The position numbers and the translations under genes are program-made. Positions 31,092-39,000 of a stretch of DNA of 41,560 bases are shown piece by piece. The stretch is taken from positions 1 through 41,560 of the forward strand of contig JADFPO010000022.1 in the NCBI GenBank assembly GCA_022562295.1, given 5' to 3'. The notes beneath the pieces are model-generated. The model searched no databases. It had not been told where the DNA came from and saw nothing but the letters and a program-made list of their open reading frames with translations. This DNA is from Gemmatimonadota bacterium. Lineage in GTDB: Bacteria > Gemmatimonadota > Gemmatimonadetes > Gemmatimonadales > GWC2-71-9. Within the stretch, counting starts at the first letter, position 1. Each line of letters opens with the position of its first letter.

Positions 31092-31727
31092 TTGGTTCGT
31101 AATCTTCCCATGTTTTCGCGTCACGCAACGGGGTTGGGCTTAGGGTGGGGGTGGTCCGGATCCGCTAGAGTCCTGGTACTCTTGCCGTTGCTCGCGATAC
31201 CCGGCGCACGCCGGATCGACGGCAGTCCGGCAGCAAGAGTGGCTGACGACTCGGGAGCCACCGTGCCCGCACTCGATTTCACGTCCGACCGTACGGTTCG
31301 GTTCGCCGATATCTACAAGTTTCCGTTACGTGCCACCTCTCGCGCCCGGGGTGCTAAGGGGGCCGGTCACCTCCGCATTGCCCAGTCGCCCTTCGGGATC
31401 GCCCTCACGGCTGACGGGCACCTCGTCTACGACCTCGAGGTGACGATTGAGGGACTGCGGGCGCCACGGCCTTCCGGGGGGACCTACGTCGCGTGGCTCA
31501 CCACCCCGGAGCTGGATCGCTTCGACAAACTCGGGCCGGTCGAGCCATCGGGAACGTTCAGCTACCGGGTCTCGACCATGAACAAGTTCATTCTCCTCGT
31601 GTCGTTGGAGGCGTCGGAAGCGGTCACGAAACGGGCTGGCCCCACGGTGCTTCGGGGCGTGTCGCCCAGCGGGTTGATGCAGAACATGGAGTCGCACGAG
31701 CTTTTCAGCACCATGCCGCATGACTGA
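31092..31727 (+). CDS. Exported protein of unknown function, coupled to the multicopper oxidase
   Basis: I do not recognise a named family for this 211-residue protein. A signal/anchor segment (ARVLVLLPLLAIPGARR) lies at ~25-41. The rest is a beta-rich domain: HLRIAQSPFGIALTADG, YDLEVTIEGL, GTYVAWLTTPELDRFDKLG, GTFSYRVSTMNKFILLVSLEAS. The last part looks like anti-sigma-K/RskA-type extracellular domains, which read as 'Y.aWl.t......G.v', but this is only a visual resemblance. It ends 8 nt into the following multicopper oxidase gene, so they are translated together and probably function together. TTG 31092 has GAGG 7 nt upstream; ATG 31110 is an alternative without a ribosome site. Confidence 0.7.
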   Translation: MVRNLPMFSRHATGLGLGWGWSGSARVLVLLPLLAIPGARRIDGSPAARVADDSGATVPALDFTSDRTVRFADIYKFPLRATSRARGAKGAGHLRIAQSPFGIALTADGHLVYDLEVTIEGLRAPRPSGGTYVAWLTTPELDRFDKLGPVEPSGTFSYRVSTMNKFILLVSLEASEAVTKRAGPTVLRGVSPSGLMQNMESHELFSTMPHD

Positions 31728-33444
31728 CCGCGGGTGCGTAGCACTCCGGCGTATCACCCGATCCTTCGCCGCGACGCTATTGGGCGTCGCCATCGTCCCG
31801 TCGGTGGCGGCCGGCCAGGAGAGACCGAATCAACCGGCGCGCAACGGCCGCACGCTCGAGTGGCGCATGCCCGTCCCACCCATCCAGATGCCGATGCTTC
31901 CCGGTATGATGGCATACCGGCCGCCGATGACTCCGTTTCTCCCCGGAATCGGTGTCGACCCGTCTTCGTTACCCGTCGCACGTCCCCGGGAAGTCGTAAA
32001 TCTGGCGGATGGGGACACCCTCGATCTCGCAGCGATCCTCGTGCGGCGCGTGATCAACGGGAAGACATTCGTGATGTACGGATTCAACGGCCAGTACCCC
32101 GGGCCGTTGATCGTGGTGAAGCAGAGTGCGACGGTCGTCGTCAACTTCACCAACCGGATCGATTTACCGACGACGATCCACTGGCACGGCGTCCGGCTCG
32201 ACAACCGGTTCGACGGGGTTCCCGGAGTGACGCAAGACCCAGTGCTACCCGGCGAGAGCTTCGTCTACCAAATCCATTTTCCGGATCCCGGTATTTATTG
32301 GTATCACCCGCACGTTCGGGAGGACATTCAACAGGAGCTGGGCCTGTATGGGAACATGCTCGTCGAGTCTCCGGATCCCGACTATTACAATCCGGTCAAT
32401 CGAGAAGAAGTCTTGATACTCGACGATCTCTTCATGGATAGGGAAGAGATCGTGCCGTTCGGCGAAGAAGCCGGCAACTTCAGTCTCATGGGACGGTTCG
32501 GAAACCTCTTCCTGCTCAACGGCGAGCCAGACTATCACCTGAGCGTCAAACGAGGTGAGGTTGTCCGGTTCTTGCTCACGAACGTCTCGAACACCCGTTC
32601 CTACAACGTGGTTTTTGGTGACGCACGGATGAAGGTGGTGGGCGCCGACATCAGCAAGTTCCAACGGGAGGAGTGGGTCGAGAGTGTGTTCATCGCGCCG
32701 GCGCAGCGTTACGTGATCGAGGCCAGGTTCGACACACCGGGCGAGTTCGCCATCACGAACAACGTGCAGGCCATCAACCACGTACGGGGTGAATTTTTCG
32801 CGTCCGTTGACACGCTTGGCACGATCACCGTGTCCGAGGACCCCGCTGAGGCGAACTATGCGGGCCAGTTCTTGGTACTGCGTGAGAACGAGGACGTCAT
32901 CGCCGACATCGAACGGTTTCGCCCCCATTTCGATCGGCCGCCCGATCACGAGCTGGTCTTGACGCTGCGGTTGGGGGAGGTGCCCTCGATCGTGGTGCAG
33001 TTCATGAGTATCGACACGACATACTTTCCCCCGGTGGAAATGAACGACGCCATGCCCATGATGAACTGGGTTTCCAACGCGGGAAACGTCCGCTGGATAC
33101 TGCGCGAGCCCGCCACTCGCCGCGAGAACATGGACATCGATTGGGAGTTCACCCAAGGCGACGTGGTGAAGATCCGTCTCTTCAACGATCCCAACTCCAT
33201 CCATCCCATGGGCCACCCCATACATCTCCACGGGCAACGCCTGCTGGTGCTCGAGCGGGACGGCGTCCGAACGCGCAATTTGGCATGGAAGGACACCGCG
33301 ATGATCCCCACCGGGTCGACGGTCGATCTGCTGGTGGAGATGTCCAATCCTGGAAGATGGATGATGCACTGTCACATCGCGGAGCACCTGGAGGCCGGTA
33401 TGATGATGGCTTTTACCGTCACGCCGTCTGACGCGCGCAACTGA
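31720..33444 (+). CDS. Multicopper oxidase (laccase/CueO-like)
   Basis: The 574-residue exported enzyme oxidises a phenol, metal ion or similar donor and reduces O2 to water with four copper atoms. Copper motifs in order: IHWHGVRLDNRFDG, YWYHPHVRED, IHPMGHPIHLHGQ, and MMHCHIAEHLEAGMM, which contains the T1 Cys, two His and the axial Met. The N-terminus is a signal peptide (cleavage near VAAGQ). Early residues are Met/Pro-rich (MPVPPIQMPMLPGMM), as in enzymes that bind extra copper. It overlaps the preceding gene by 8 nt and is 46 nt before the LVIVD gene, forming a likely three-gene operon for a periplasmic redox or copper task. Confidence 0.96.
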   Translation: MTDRGCVALRRITRSFAATLLGVAIVPSVAAGQERPNQPARNGRTLEWRMPVPPIQMPMLPGMMAYRPPMTPFLPGIGVDPSSLPVARPREVVNLADGDTLDLAAILVRRVINGKTFVMYGFNGQYPGPLIVVKQSATVVVNFTNRIDLPTTIHWHGVRLDNRFDGVPGVTQDPVLPGESFVYQIHFPDPGIYWYHPHVREDIQQELGLYGNMLVESPDPDYYNPVNREEVLILDDLFMDREEIVPFGEEAGNFSLMGRFGNLFLLNGEPDYHLSVKRGEVVRFLLTNVSNTRSYNVVFGDARMKVVGADISKFQREEWVESVFIAPAQRYVIEARFDTPGEFAITNNVQAINHVRGEFFASVDTLGTITVSEDPAEANYAGQFLVLRENEDVIADIERFRPHFDRPPDHELVLTLRLGEVPSIVVQFMSIDTTYFPPVEMNDAMPMMNWVSNAGNVRWILREPATRRENMDIDWEFTQGDVVKIRLFNDPNSIHPMGHPIHLHGQRLLVLERDGVRTRNLAWKDTAMIPTGSTVDLLVEMSNPGRWMMHCHIAEHLEAGMMMAFTVTPSDARN

Positions 33445-33490
33445 TATTCATTATGATTGATCCCGTACCCGTACCATTTGGAGGTTCGTT

Positions 33491-34879
33491 ATGCGTCGTA
33501 CTCGTGATTCACTCTGCACCCTCGCGCTGGCAGCCCTGATAGCTGCACCGCTTACGGTGCTTGCTCAGAGCCTCCCTGGGGGCGCCACACCCCACGTGAG
33601 CCAGGGACCCAAGATCGGCGGCAGCGAAAACATGGAAATCATGTCTCACGTGCCACTCGGCGGATTCTTCCGCGTCACGGACGTCGAGATGGAGCAGGAG
33701 ATGTCGAGGCCGTATGTGTACGTTGCGCAGTCGCGTGAGCGGGCGGGCTTCTCGATCGTCGACGTGTCGGATCCGGAGCACGCACGGGTGATCTACCGCT
33801 GGGTCATCGAGGATGTCGACCTCCATCAGGGCCTCGGCGGCATGGACGCGAAGTACTTCAAGACCAACGGCCGCTATTACTACGTGCAGTCGATGCAGTT
33901 CCAGCAGGGAGGGGCGGACGCCGACCTCGGTGCCGTCGTCTTCGACGTGACGGGTTTGCCGGACGTCTCCACGGTGAAAGAGGTGGGTCGCATTCGGGCG
34001 CCTGAAACCCCGGGTGGCTTCCACAACATGTTCATGTACAAGCATTCCTCCGGGAGGGCATTGCTCGTCACGACAGTCCGCAGCAGCCACGCGAACATCT
34101 ACGACATGGACCGGTTTCTCGCGGGGGATGCGGACTACGGCAAGATCGGGGAGATTCCGGTGCCGGAGTCGCCGCTCGGCTTCGGCGGATACCACGATTT
34201 CTATTTGGCGTACGATCCGGCGACGGGACAGGACAAGTTCTACGGTGCGGGCTCCGGCGGATACCACGTCTACGACGTGACGACACCGGAAGCGCCGGAG
34301 CTGTTGTTCTCTATCACCGGGTCCCCGGGGATCACCTACGGCCACACGTTCACGCCGACGCCGGACGGGAAGTACGCGGTGGCCGAGACCGAATATCAGT
34401 ACGCGCCACTCCGGATCTTCGATCTCCGGCCGGGGCAGAGTGGAGAGTCACAAAACATTCGTCGCCCGGTCGGCGCATGGACCGCGGATTGGGAGGCGCT
34501 GGCTCACAATCACGAAGTGCGGTGGCCCTATGTGTTCGTTTCCGCGTACGAGGACGGTCTCCAGGTTTTCAGTATGGAAGACCCGACCAACCCCATCACG
34601 ATGGGTTGGTACTACACCTACAGCGGCCCGCACATGCAGGGATATGGTGGGAGCCAGGCCGAGGACTATCGTGGTACCAGCGTGATGAACGGGGCGTTCG
34701 GCGTGGACGTGCGGAACGAAGACGGCCTGATCGTGATCAGCGACAGCGCGACCGGGCTGTGGATCTTCCGGATGGACGGATTCCAAGGATGGAACGGTGA
34801 AGACTGGGGGATGCCCAACATCTCGAGCGTGCAGGATTGGGACAACGGCCCGGTCAAGCAGCCTACCACGATCTTCTAG
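33491..34879 (+). CDS. Secreted LVIVD-repeat beta-propeller protein
   Basis: The 462-residue protein has a signal peptide (cleavage after VLAQ). A predicted multi-blade propeller built of LVIVD-like repeats follows: YVYVAQSRERAGFSIVDVSDPEHARVI, AVVFDVTGLPDVSTVKEVG, LLVTTVRSSHANIYDMD, YHVYDVTTPEAPELLFSI, PYVFVSAYEDGLQVFSMEDP, and GLIVISDSATGLWIFRMDG. Such proteins are found outside the cell in several phyla; they have no clear catalytic residues and probably serve as ligand- or protein-binding scaffolds. GGAGG 6 nt before ATG marks the start. It follows the multicopper oxidase and ends in a strong hairpin terminator. Confidence 0.88.
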   Translation: MRRTRDSLCTLALAALIAAPLTVLAQSLPGGATPHVSQGPKIGGSENMEIMSHVPLGGFFRVTDVEMEQEMSRPYVYVAQSRERAGFSIVDVSDPEHARVIYRWVIEDVDLHQGLGGMDAKYFKTNGRYYYVQSMQFQQGGADADLGAVVFDVTGLPDVSTVKEVGRIRAPETPGGFHNMFMYKHSSGRALLVTTVRSSHANIYDMDRFLAGDADYGKIGEIPVPESPLGFGGYHDFYLAYDPATGQDKFYGAGSGGYHVYDVTTPEAPELLFSITGSPGITYGHTFTPTPDGKYAVAETEYQYAPLRIFDLRPGQSGESQNIRRPVGAWTADWEALAHNHEVRWPYVFVSAYEDGLQVFSMEDPTNPITMGWYYTYSGPHMQGYGGSQAEDYRGTSVMNGAFGVDVRNEDGLIVISDSATGLWIFRMDGFQGWNGEDWGMPNISSVQDWDNGPVKQPTTIF

Positions 34880-34907
34880 GCCGATAGCATCGTCTTCCCA
34901 AGCAACG

Positions 34908-34938
34908 AGCCCCGGCGCCTGAAGGTGCCGGGGCTTTG
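34908..34938 (+). terminator. Hairpin terminator after the LVIVD gene
   Basis: AGCCCCGGCGCC (34908-34919) pairs with GGTGCCGGGGCT (34924-34935) across a TGAA loop, with one wobble pair, 29 nt after the stop; only two extra T follow before a G-run. Next comes the heptamer array (34940). Confidence 0.75.
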
Positions 34939-34939
34939 G

Positions 34940-35055
34940 GTGCCAGGTGTCAGGGGATAGGGGATAGGGGCAGATGCTTACCCTCCGCCTACCTGCCCAC
35001 CTGCCCACCTGCCCATCCGCCCGCCTGCCCGCCTGCCCGCCTGCCCGCCTGCCAT
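34940..35055 (+). repeat. Mixed inverted array: GGGGATA heptamers then CACCTGCC octamers
   Basis: Left arm (34940-34973): GGTGTCA-GGGGATA-GGGGATA-GGGGCAG. Right arm (34980-35055): CTACCTGCC-CACCTGCC-CACCTGCC-CATCCGCC and four CGCCTGCC units. The units of the two arms differ, yet the order, G-rich then C-rich, is kept. It lies between the convergent LVIVD and cytochrome genes and ends 2 nt before the cytochrome stop. Confidence 0.8.
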
Positions 35056-35057
35056 CT

Positions 35058-35549
35058 TCACTCCTGTGGTTCGATCCGGATAGCGCGCAACACGCTTGGC
35101 TCCGCCGTTAGCTCGCGGTCGCCGGCCGGGTAACCGTTGGCTTGGAGAATGTAGGCCACGACATCGAGGTACTCTTGCGGTCGGAGCGTGCCGGGTTCCT
35201 CCTGGGGCATGGCGCTGGTCACGAAGGACAGGAAGTTTTCGAGTGTCACTCCGGGCTCGTTCCATCTCGCGATGAACTCGGGGCCCGTGAGGGGCAGGCC
35301 GCGGAAGCCCGACAGGTCGTCGAGGTGGCAGAAGGCGCAGTGATTCTGGTAGGCCGTCTGGCCGCGCGCGGCCTGGGTTTCGGTGTACACTTTCCCCCCA
35401 CCTGGCGGAGCAGTGGACTCGTTCGCAACCGCCGGCGCATCCCCACCCGGCTGTCCGCCTCCGGACCGGTCGGCGTCTTGTCCGCACGCGCTCGCTAGTA
35501 GGGCGGCGGTGAGTATGTTGGAGATCCTGCTCGTATGGATGACCTTCAT
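35058..35549 (-). CDS. c-type cytochrome lipoprotein
   Basis: The 163-residue protein has a lipoprotein signal (ALLASAC) and a disordered Gly/Pro-rich linker, then a class I mono-haem cytochrome c domain (residues ~60-150). The haem-binding motif is CAFCH (after AYQNH), and the axial Met is likely in SFVTSAMPQEEPGTLRP, the usual Met-loop position; the C-terminal helix is LDVVAYILQANGYP. Such one-haem lipoproteins carry electrons between periplasmic dehydrogenases or oxidases. It faces the multicopper oxidase operon convergently, and may share its redox partner, though this is inference. Confidence 0.92.
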   Translation of the reverse strand: MKVIHTSRISNILTAALLASACGQDADRSGGGQPGGDAPAVANESTAPPGGGKVYTETQAARGQTAYQNHCAFCHLDDLSGFRGLPLTGPEFIARWNEPGVTLENFLSFVTSAMPQEEPGTLRPQEYLDVVAYILQANGYPAGDRELTAEPSVLRAIRIEPQE

Positions 35550-35683
35550 GCACTCCTATTTCCGATGGAGCTTGCTGAATTTGTAGGCGTTACGCTGACG
35601 ATCAGTCTAGTGTGAGTTTTACCGCTGGGCTACCTTCTCGATTGATTGCCACGGCGATACGAAGACTTGTGAAAGAGGGGAAT

Positions 35684-37249
35684 ATGGTTCGAAGCGCGGC
35701 ACTGGCCTGCGGGCTCTGTCTTACCGTGACGGGTTCCGCCGCCGCCCGCACGCAGCAACAAGAGGCCCAGCCTCTGACGATCGAGGAAGCCACGATCGCG
35801 GAGATCCACGCCGAGATGGAAGCCGGTCGTCTCACCGCTAGTCAATTGGTCGAGCACTATCTCAGACGCATTCAGGCGTACGACAAGCGAGGCCCCGCGA
35901 TCAATGCCATAATCCTCGTCAATCCACGCGCGCGCGATCGGGCCTACGAGCTGGACCGGGCGTTTGCGGACTCGGGATTCATCGGGCCGCTGCACGGTAT
36001 CCCGGTGATCGTCAAGGACAACTACGACACGCACGACCTGCCGACCACGGGGGGCTCGCTGTCGTTGCAAGGCTCCATCCCACCCGACGACGCGTATCAG
36101 GTGAGGAAGTTGCGGGAGGCCGGCGCCATCGTCCTCGCCAAATCCAACATGGCCGAGTTTGCGTTCTCGCCGTACCACACCGTGGGGTCGGCGTTGCCGG
36201 GTCACACCCGGAACCCGTACGCGTTGAACCGCGTGCCGGCGGGATCGAGCGGCGGCACCGGAGCGGCGGTCGCCTCGAACTTCGGTACGGTGGGCATCGG
36301 CACGGACACGGGCAACTCGATTCGCGGGCCGTCGTCCCACAATCTTCTCGTGGGAATCCGCTCCACGATGGGGCTGACGAGTCGCGACGGCATCATTCCG
36401 CTCTACCTGGATCGGGACATCGGGGGCCCGATGGCGCGAACCGTGGCCGACGCGGTCGCGGTGCTGGACGTGATCGCCGGTTTCGATCCTGCCGATCCGG
36501 TGACGGCGGACAGTCGCGGGAGGACGGAAGAGAGCTACGCGGAGTTCTTGCGTGCGGACGGTCTGAACGGCGCCCGCATCGGCGTGCTGAGGCAGATCTC
36601 CAATACCGAAACGGCGGATCCGGAAATCCTTCGAAGGTTCGAAGAGGCGCTCGACGTGATGCGGCGGGAAGGAGCCGTCGTCATCGATCCCGTGAGAATT
36701 CCCGAGCAGGACGACATTCCGAGAGGTGCGCGCTGGTGCCCGCGATTCCGGACGGACATCAACGCTTATCTCGCGAGCTTGGGTCCTGACGCTCCGGTGA
36801 GGAGTTTGGGCGACATCATCAGATCGGGTCGCTTCCATCCCTCGATCCGGTCCAGCCTGCAGCGTTTCATGGGTATCGACGAACCGCCCGAGCAGAACGC
36901 CGCGTGCCAGCGGGCGGATGCCAACCGCCGGCTGCTACGCGCCGGTGTCCGGCGTGTGCTTGCGCAGCACGAGTTGGACGCCATGGTGTATCCCACCTGG
37001 AGCAACCCGCCGCGGCTCATCGGCGACCTCAACACGCCGCACGGCGACAACAGTCAAGACCTGGCACCGCACACCGGCTTTCCCGCCATCACGGTGCCGA
37101 TGGGGTTCGTGTACGACGGGTTGCCGACGGGGTTGCAGATCTTGGGCGACGCATGGTCGGAGCCGACACTGATTGCGATCGCCTATTCGTACGAGCAGGC
37201 GACGAAGCACCGCCGGCCGCCGCCGACGGTGCCACGGCTACCGCGGTGA
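35684..37249 (+). CDS. Exported amidase (amidase-signature family)
   Basis: The 521-residue protein belongs to the amidase-signature (AS) family, with the Ser-cisSer-Lys triad. IPVIVKDNYDTHDLPTTGGS carries the Lys, PAGSSGGTGAAVASNFGTVG the cis-Ser, and GTDTGNSIRGPSSHN the nucleophilic Ser. Later family landmarks include GGPMARTVADAVAVLDVIAG and YPTWSNPPRLIGD. The N-terminus is a signal peptide (cleavage after AAART/GSAAA), unlike the cytosolic GatA-type members. AGAGGGG 4-9 nt before ATG 35684 supports that start; an earlier ATG at 35612 is less likely. It hydrolyses amides of unknown nature, in line with the other exported hydrolases here. Its stop codon is inside the first heptamers of an array. 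Confidence 0.94.
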   Translation: MVRSAALACGLCLTVTGSAAARTQQQEAQPLTIEEATIAEIHAEMEAGRLTASQLVEHYLRRIQAYDKRGPAINAIILVNPRARDRAYELDRAFADSGFIGPLHGIPVIVKDNYDTHDLPTTGGSLSLQGSIPPDDAYQVRKLREAGAIVLAKSNMAEFAFSPYHTVGSALPGHTRNPYALNRVPAGSSGGTGAAVASNFGTVGIGTDTGNSIRGPSSHNLLVGIRSTMGLTSRDGIIPLYLDRDIGGPMARTVADAVAVLDVIAGFDPADPVTADSRGRTEESYAEFLRADGLNGARIGVLRQISNTETADPEILRRFEEALDVMRREGAVVIDPVRIPEQDDIPRGARWCPRFRTDINAYLASLGPDAPVRSLGDIIRSGRFHPSIRSSLQRFMGIDEPPEQNAACQRADANRRLLRAGVRRVLAQHELDAMVYPTWSNPPRLIGDLNTPHGDNSQDLAPHTGFPAITVPMGFVYDGLPTGLQILGDAWSEPTLIAIAYSYEQATKHRRPPPTVPRLPR

Positions 37250-37372
37250 GGGGATAGGGGATGGGGGATAGCGGTGGTATCACTTTTTTTGGTGACGTCG
37301 AACAGGAATAGACGCTGAGCAAACCCTATCCTACTACCCATCCCCTATCCCCTATCCCCCATCCCCATCCCC
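37249..37372 (+). repeat. Heptamer inverted array, units GGGGATA / CCCTATC
   Basis: The left arm (37249-37271) is GGGGATA-GGGGATG-GGGGATA; the right arm (37324-37372) is CCTATCC-TACTACC-CATCCCC-TATCCCC-TATCCCC-CATCCCC. These are almost fully complementary, with a ~50-nt loop containing a T-run. The array lies between the amidase and the CHRD-like gene and its 3' arm is 18 nt before that gene's start. Confidence 0.85.
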
Positions 37373-37389
37373 GCCCAGAACGAGGCCAT

Positions 37390-37677
37390 ATGAGTAAGCC
37401 AAGATTTGTCATGGCTATTACAATGCTGGCGTTAATGACCGCATGCGCCAATGATGGTACGGGACCTTCTGCAGAAACTTTTTCCGCGTCACTGAGTGGC
37501 GCCAACGTGGTCCATGAGTTGTTCACGGTGACGTTGGACACCGCGGCGGTGGTCGCCGCATTGTTCACGGCGGCAGCGGACGGTCGGAGGCAGTTCCGCA
37601 ACCCAGTCACAACGAACGCTACGGGGTCGGCGACTTTCACCGTAGAAAATTCGGTCCTCGACTACACCGTTGGCTGA
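37390..37677 (+). pseudogene. Truncated CHRD-like lipoprotein
   Basis: A 95-residue frame with a lipobox (ALMTAC) and a good ribosome site (GAGG before ATG). It contains FSASLSGANVV and, ~30 residues later, NPVTTNATGSATFTVENSVLDYTV. These two parts match the start of a CHRD domain (FSA.LSG.NEVPPVTTNATG.A.F). In an intact protein they are adjacent, so ~25-30 residues (residues ~38-65) seem inserted, and the frame stops where the domain should continue (usual CHRD is ~110-130 residues). No continuation is found in the other frames downstream. Probably a decayed gene, though a short functional product cannot be excluded. Confidence 0.55.
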
Positions 37678-37757
37678 AAGCGACGTGTTCGGCGGAGTCG
37701 CCTTGGCGACAGTCAGTTCGCCGAGCCGCGGGTTTACCCGTGGTTACACTGATGCTC

Positions 37758-38783
37758 CTACTCTACCTGGTCCAACCCCGCAGCGAGGAACGTCAATTGC
37801 AACGTCATCTGATCGCGCACCGGCATCGCGACGAGCCGGTGTTCGAGCGCGTCCGTTTCGACTTCGTCAGGCTCGCCTCCGGCGCGCAACACGGATCTCC
37901 ATCCGTCGATCCGCTCCTTCCATGCCTTGGCGACGGGATCGGGGGGCCCTAGCTGCCGCCCGACGCCGGGCGTGATGAACAGCGGCATCTCGGACACCAG
38001 CGTCAGCGGATCCCCGCCCATTGAACGGATCGCTTCCATGGAACTGGGGCGGAACAGATCGGCGGTTTCCCGATCGCCCAGAGCGATAAAATGCTCGCGC
38101 ATGTAGCGCGAGTCTGGCCGCGTGCAAAACCCGCGGCCGAGGCGAAAGAAACCCTTTTCGCCGTTCCGTTCGATATCGTGCAACATGTAACCCATTTCCT
38201 CGACCCGAGCGACGCAGCGCTCCTTGAGCTGCTTGCAACGATCCTTCCAAGCCCTCTCGATGAGAAACCACGGGCCCGCAGCGAAGGCCATGCCGTGGAA
38301 CGTCACATGGAGGGCGAACGGTTGCGGTGCCCTGTGCCACCAGTCAAACGCCGCCCGGTTTTCCGGCCGTGCTCCAGCGTCGTCGCTGTCACGGGGGAAT
38401 CCAAATTCGATGTCGTCGCCGGGAAGCTCTCGAATCACGTGTGAGAGGTAGGTGACCAGGTCGTACGCGTCGTCGTCGTCTCCGTACCAGGCGCGGTTGC
38501 GTTCCTCGCCATCGGGGTTGATGTGCGGAATGATCCACCACTGTCTTGTAGACAGCAGCGGGTCGTCGGGGGGCAAGGATGAAAGATGCGCGACGAGGTG
38601 GCGGAGCATGCGTGGCCCGACGGGTTCGTCGGCGTGGCAACCCCCGATCAGACTGATCCGCTGGAGCCCGCGCCCGATCCGAAATGCCCGGATGGTGCGG
38701 CCCTCCCGCGAGTTGCCGATCGTGTCCCCGTCATCTCGCGACATCGGAGTGGTATCGAGAATAGTGTCGATTCGGTCGTACAT
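37758..38783 (-). CDS. M14-like zinc carboxypeptidase / deacylase
   Basis: The 341-residue protein is an M14-like metallohydrolase. Zinc ligands appear in ISLIGGCHADEPVG (His-x-x-Glu) and in FALHVTFHGMAF (third His), and WWIIPHINPDGEERNR carries the substrate-binding N-P-D/Arg block. Such enzymes include carboxypeptidases and succinylglutamate-desuccinylase-like deacylases; the shortness and the absence of a signal peptide are more like the latter group. ATG 38783 (MYDRIDTIL) is preferred because the earlier frame to 38894 shows no family likeness, though no clear ribosome site precedes either. It stands alone on its strand, between a decayed gene and an Omp85-like gene. Confidence 0.82.
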   Translation of the reverse strand: MYDRIDTILDTTPMSRDDGDTIGNSREGRTIRAFRIGRGLQRISLIGGCHADEPVGPRMLRHLVAHLSSLPPDDPLLSTRQWWIIPHINPDGEERNRAWYGDDDDAYDLVTYLSHVIRELPGDDIEFGFPRDSDDAGARPENRAAFDWWHRAPQPFALHVTFHGMAFAAGPWFLIERAWKDRCKQLKERCVARVEEMGYMLHDIERNGEKGFFRLGRGFCTRPDSRYMREHFIALGDRETADLFRPSSMEAIRSMGGDPLTLVSEMPLFITPGVGRQLGPPDPVAKAWKERIDGWRSVLRAGGEPDEVETDALEHRLVAMPVRDQMTLQLTFLAAGLDQVE

Positions 38784-39000
38784 GAGGTCGGTGATTGGAT
38801 TCGGCGGAGCCGTCTGTGGCCGGTGACCACGTGCAGCGCCCGCTGCTGCAACATAATGACAAATTGGTTTGACGGCGGCACCTGAAGCCTGCACCTTAGT
38901 CGCTCGGTTTCAAGCAATTTCTCCGTCGCCGGCCCGAGGGGTTCGGGGTAAGGACCCACTGCAATGACTCCCGCTGCGGTACCTCTGCCGAACACGTTCG

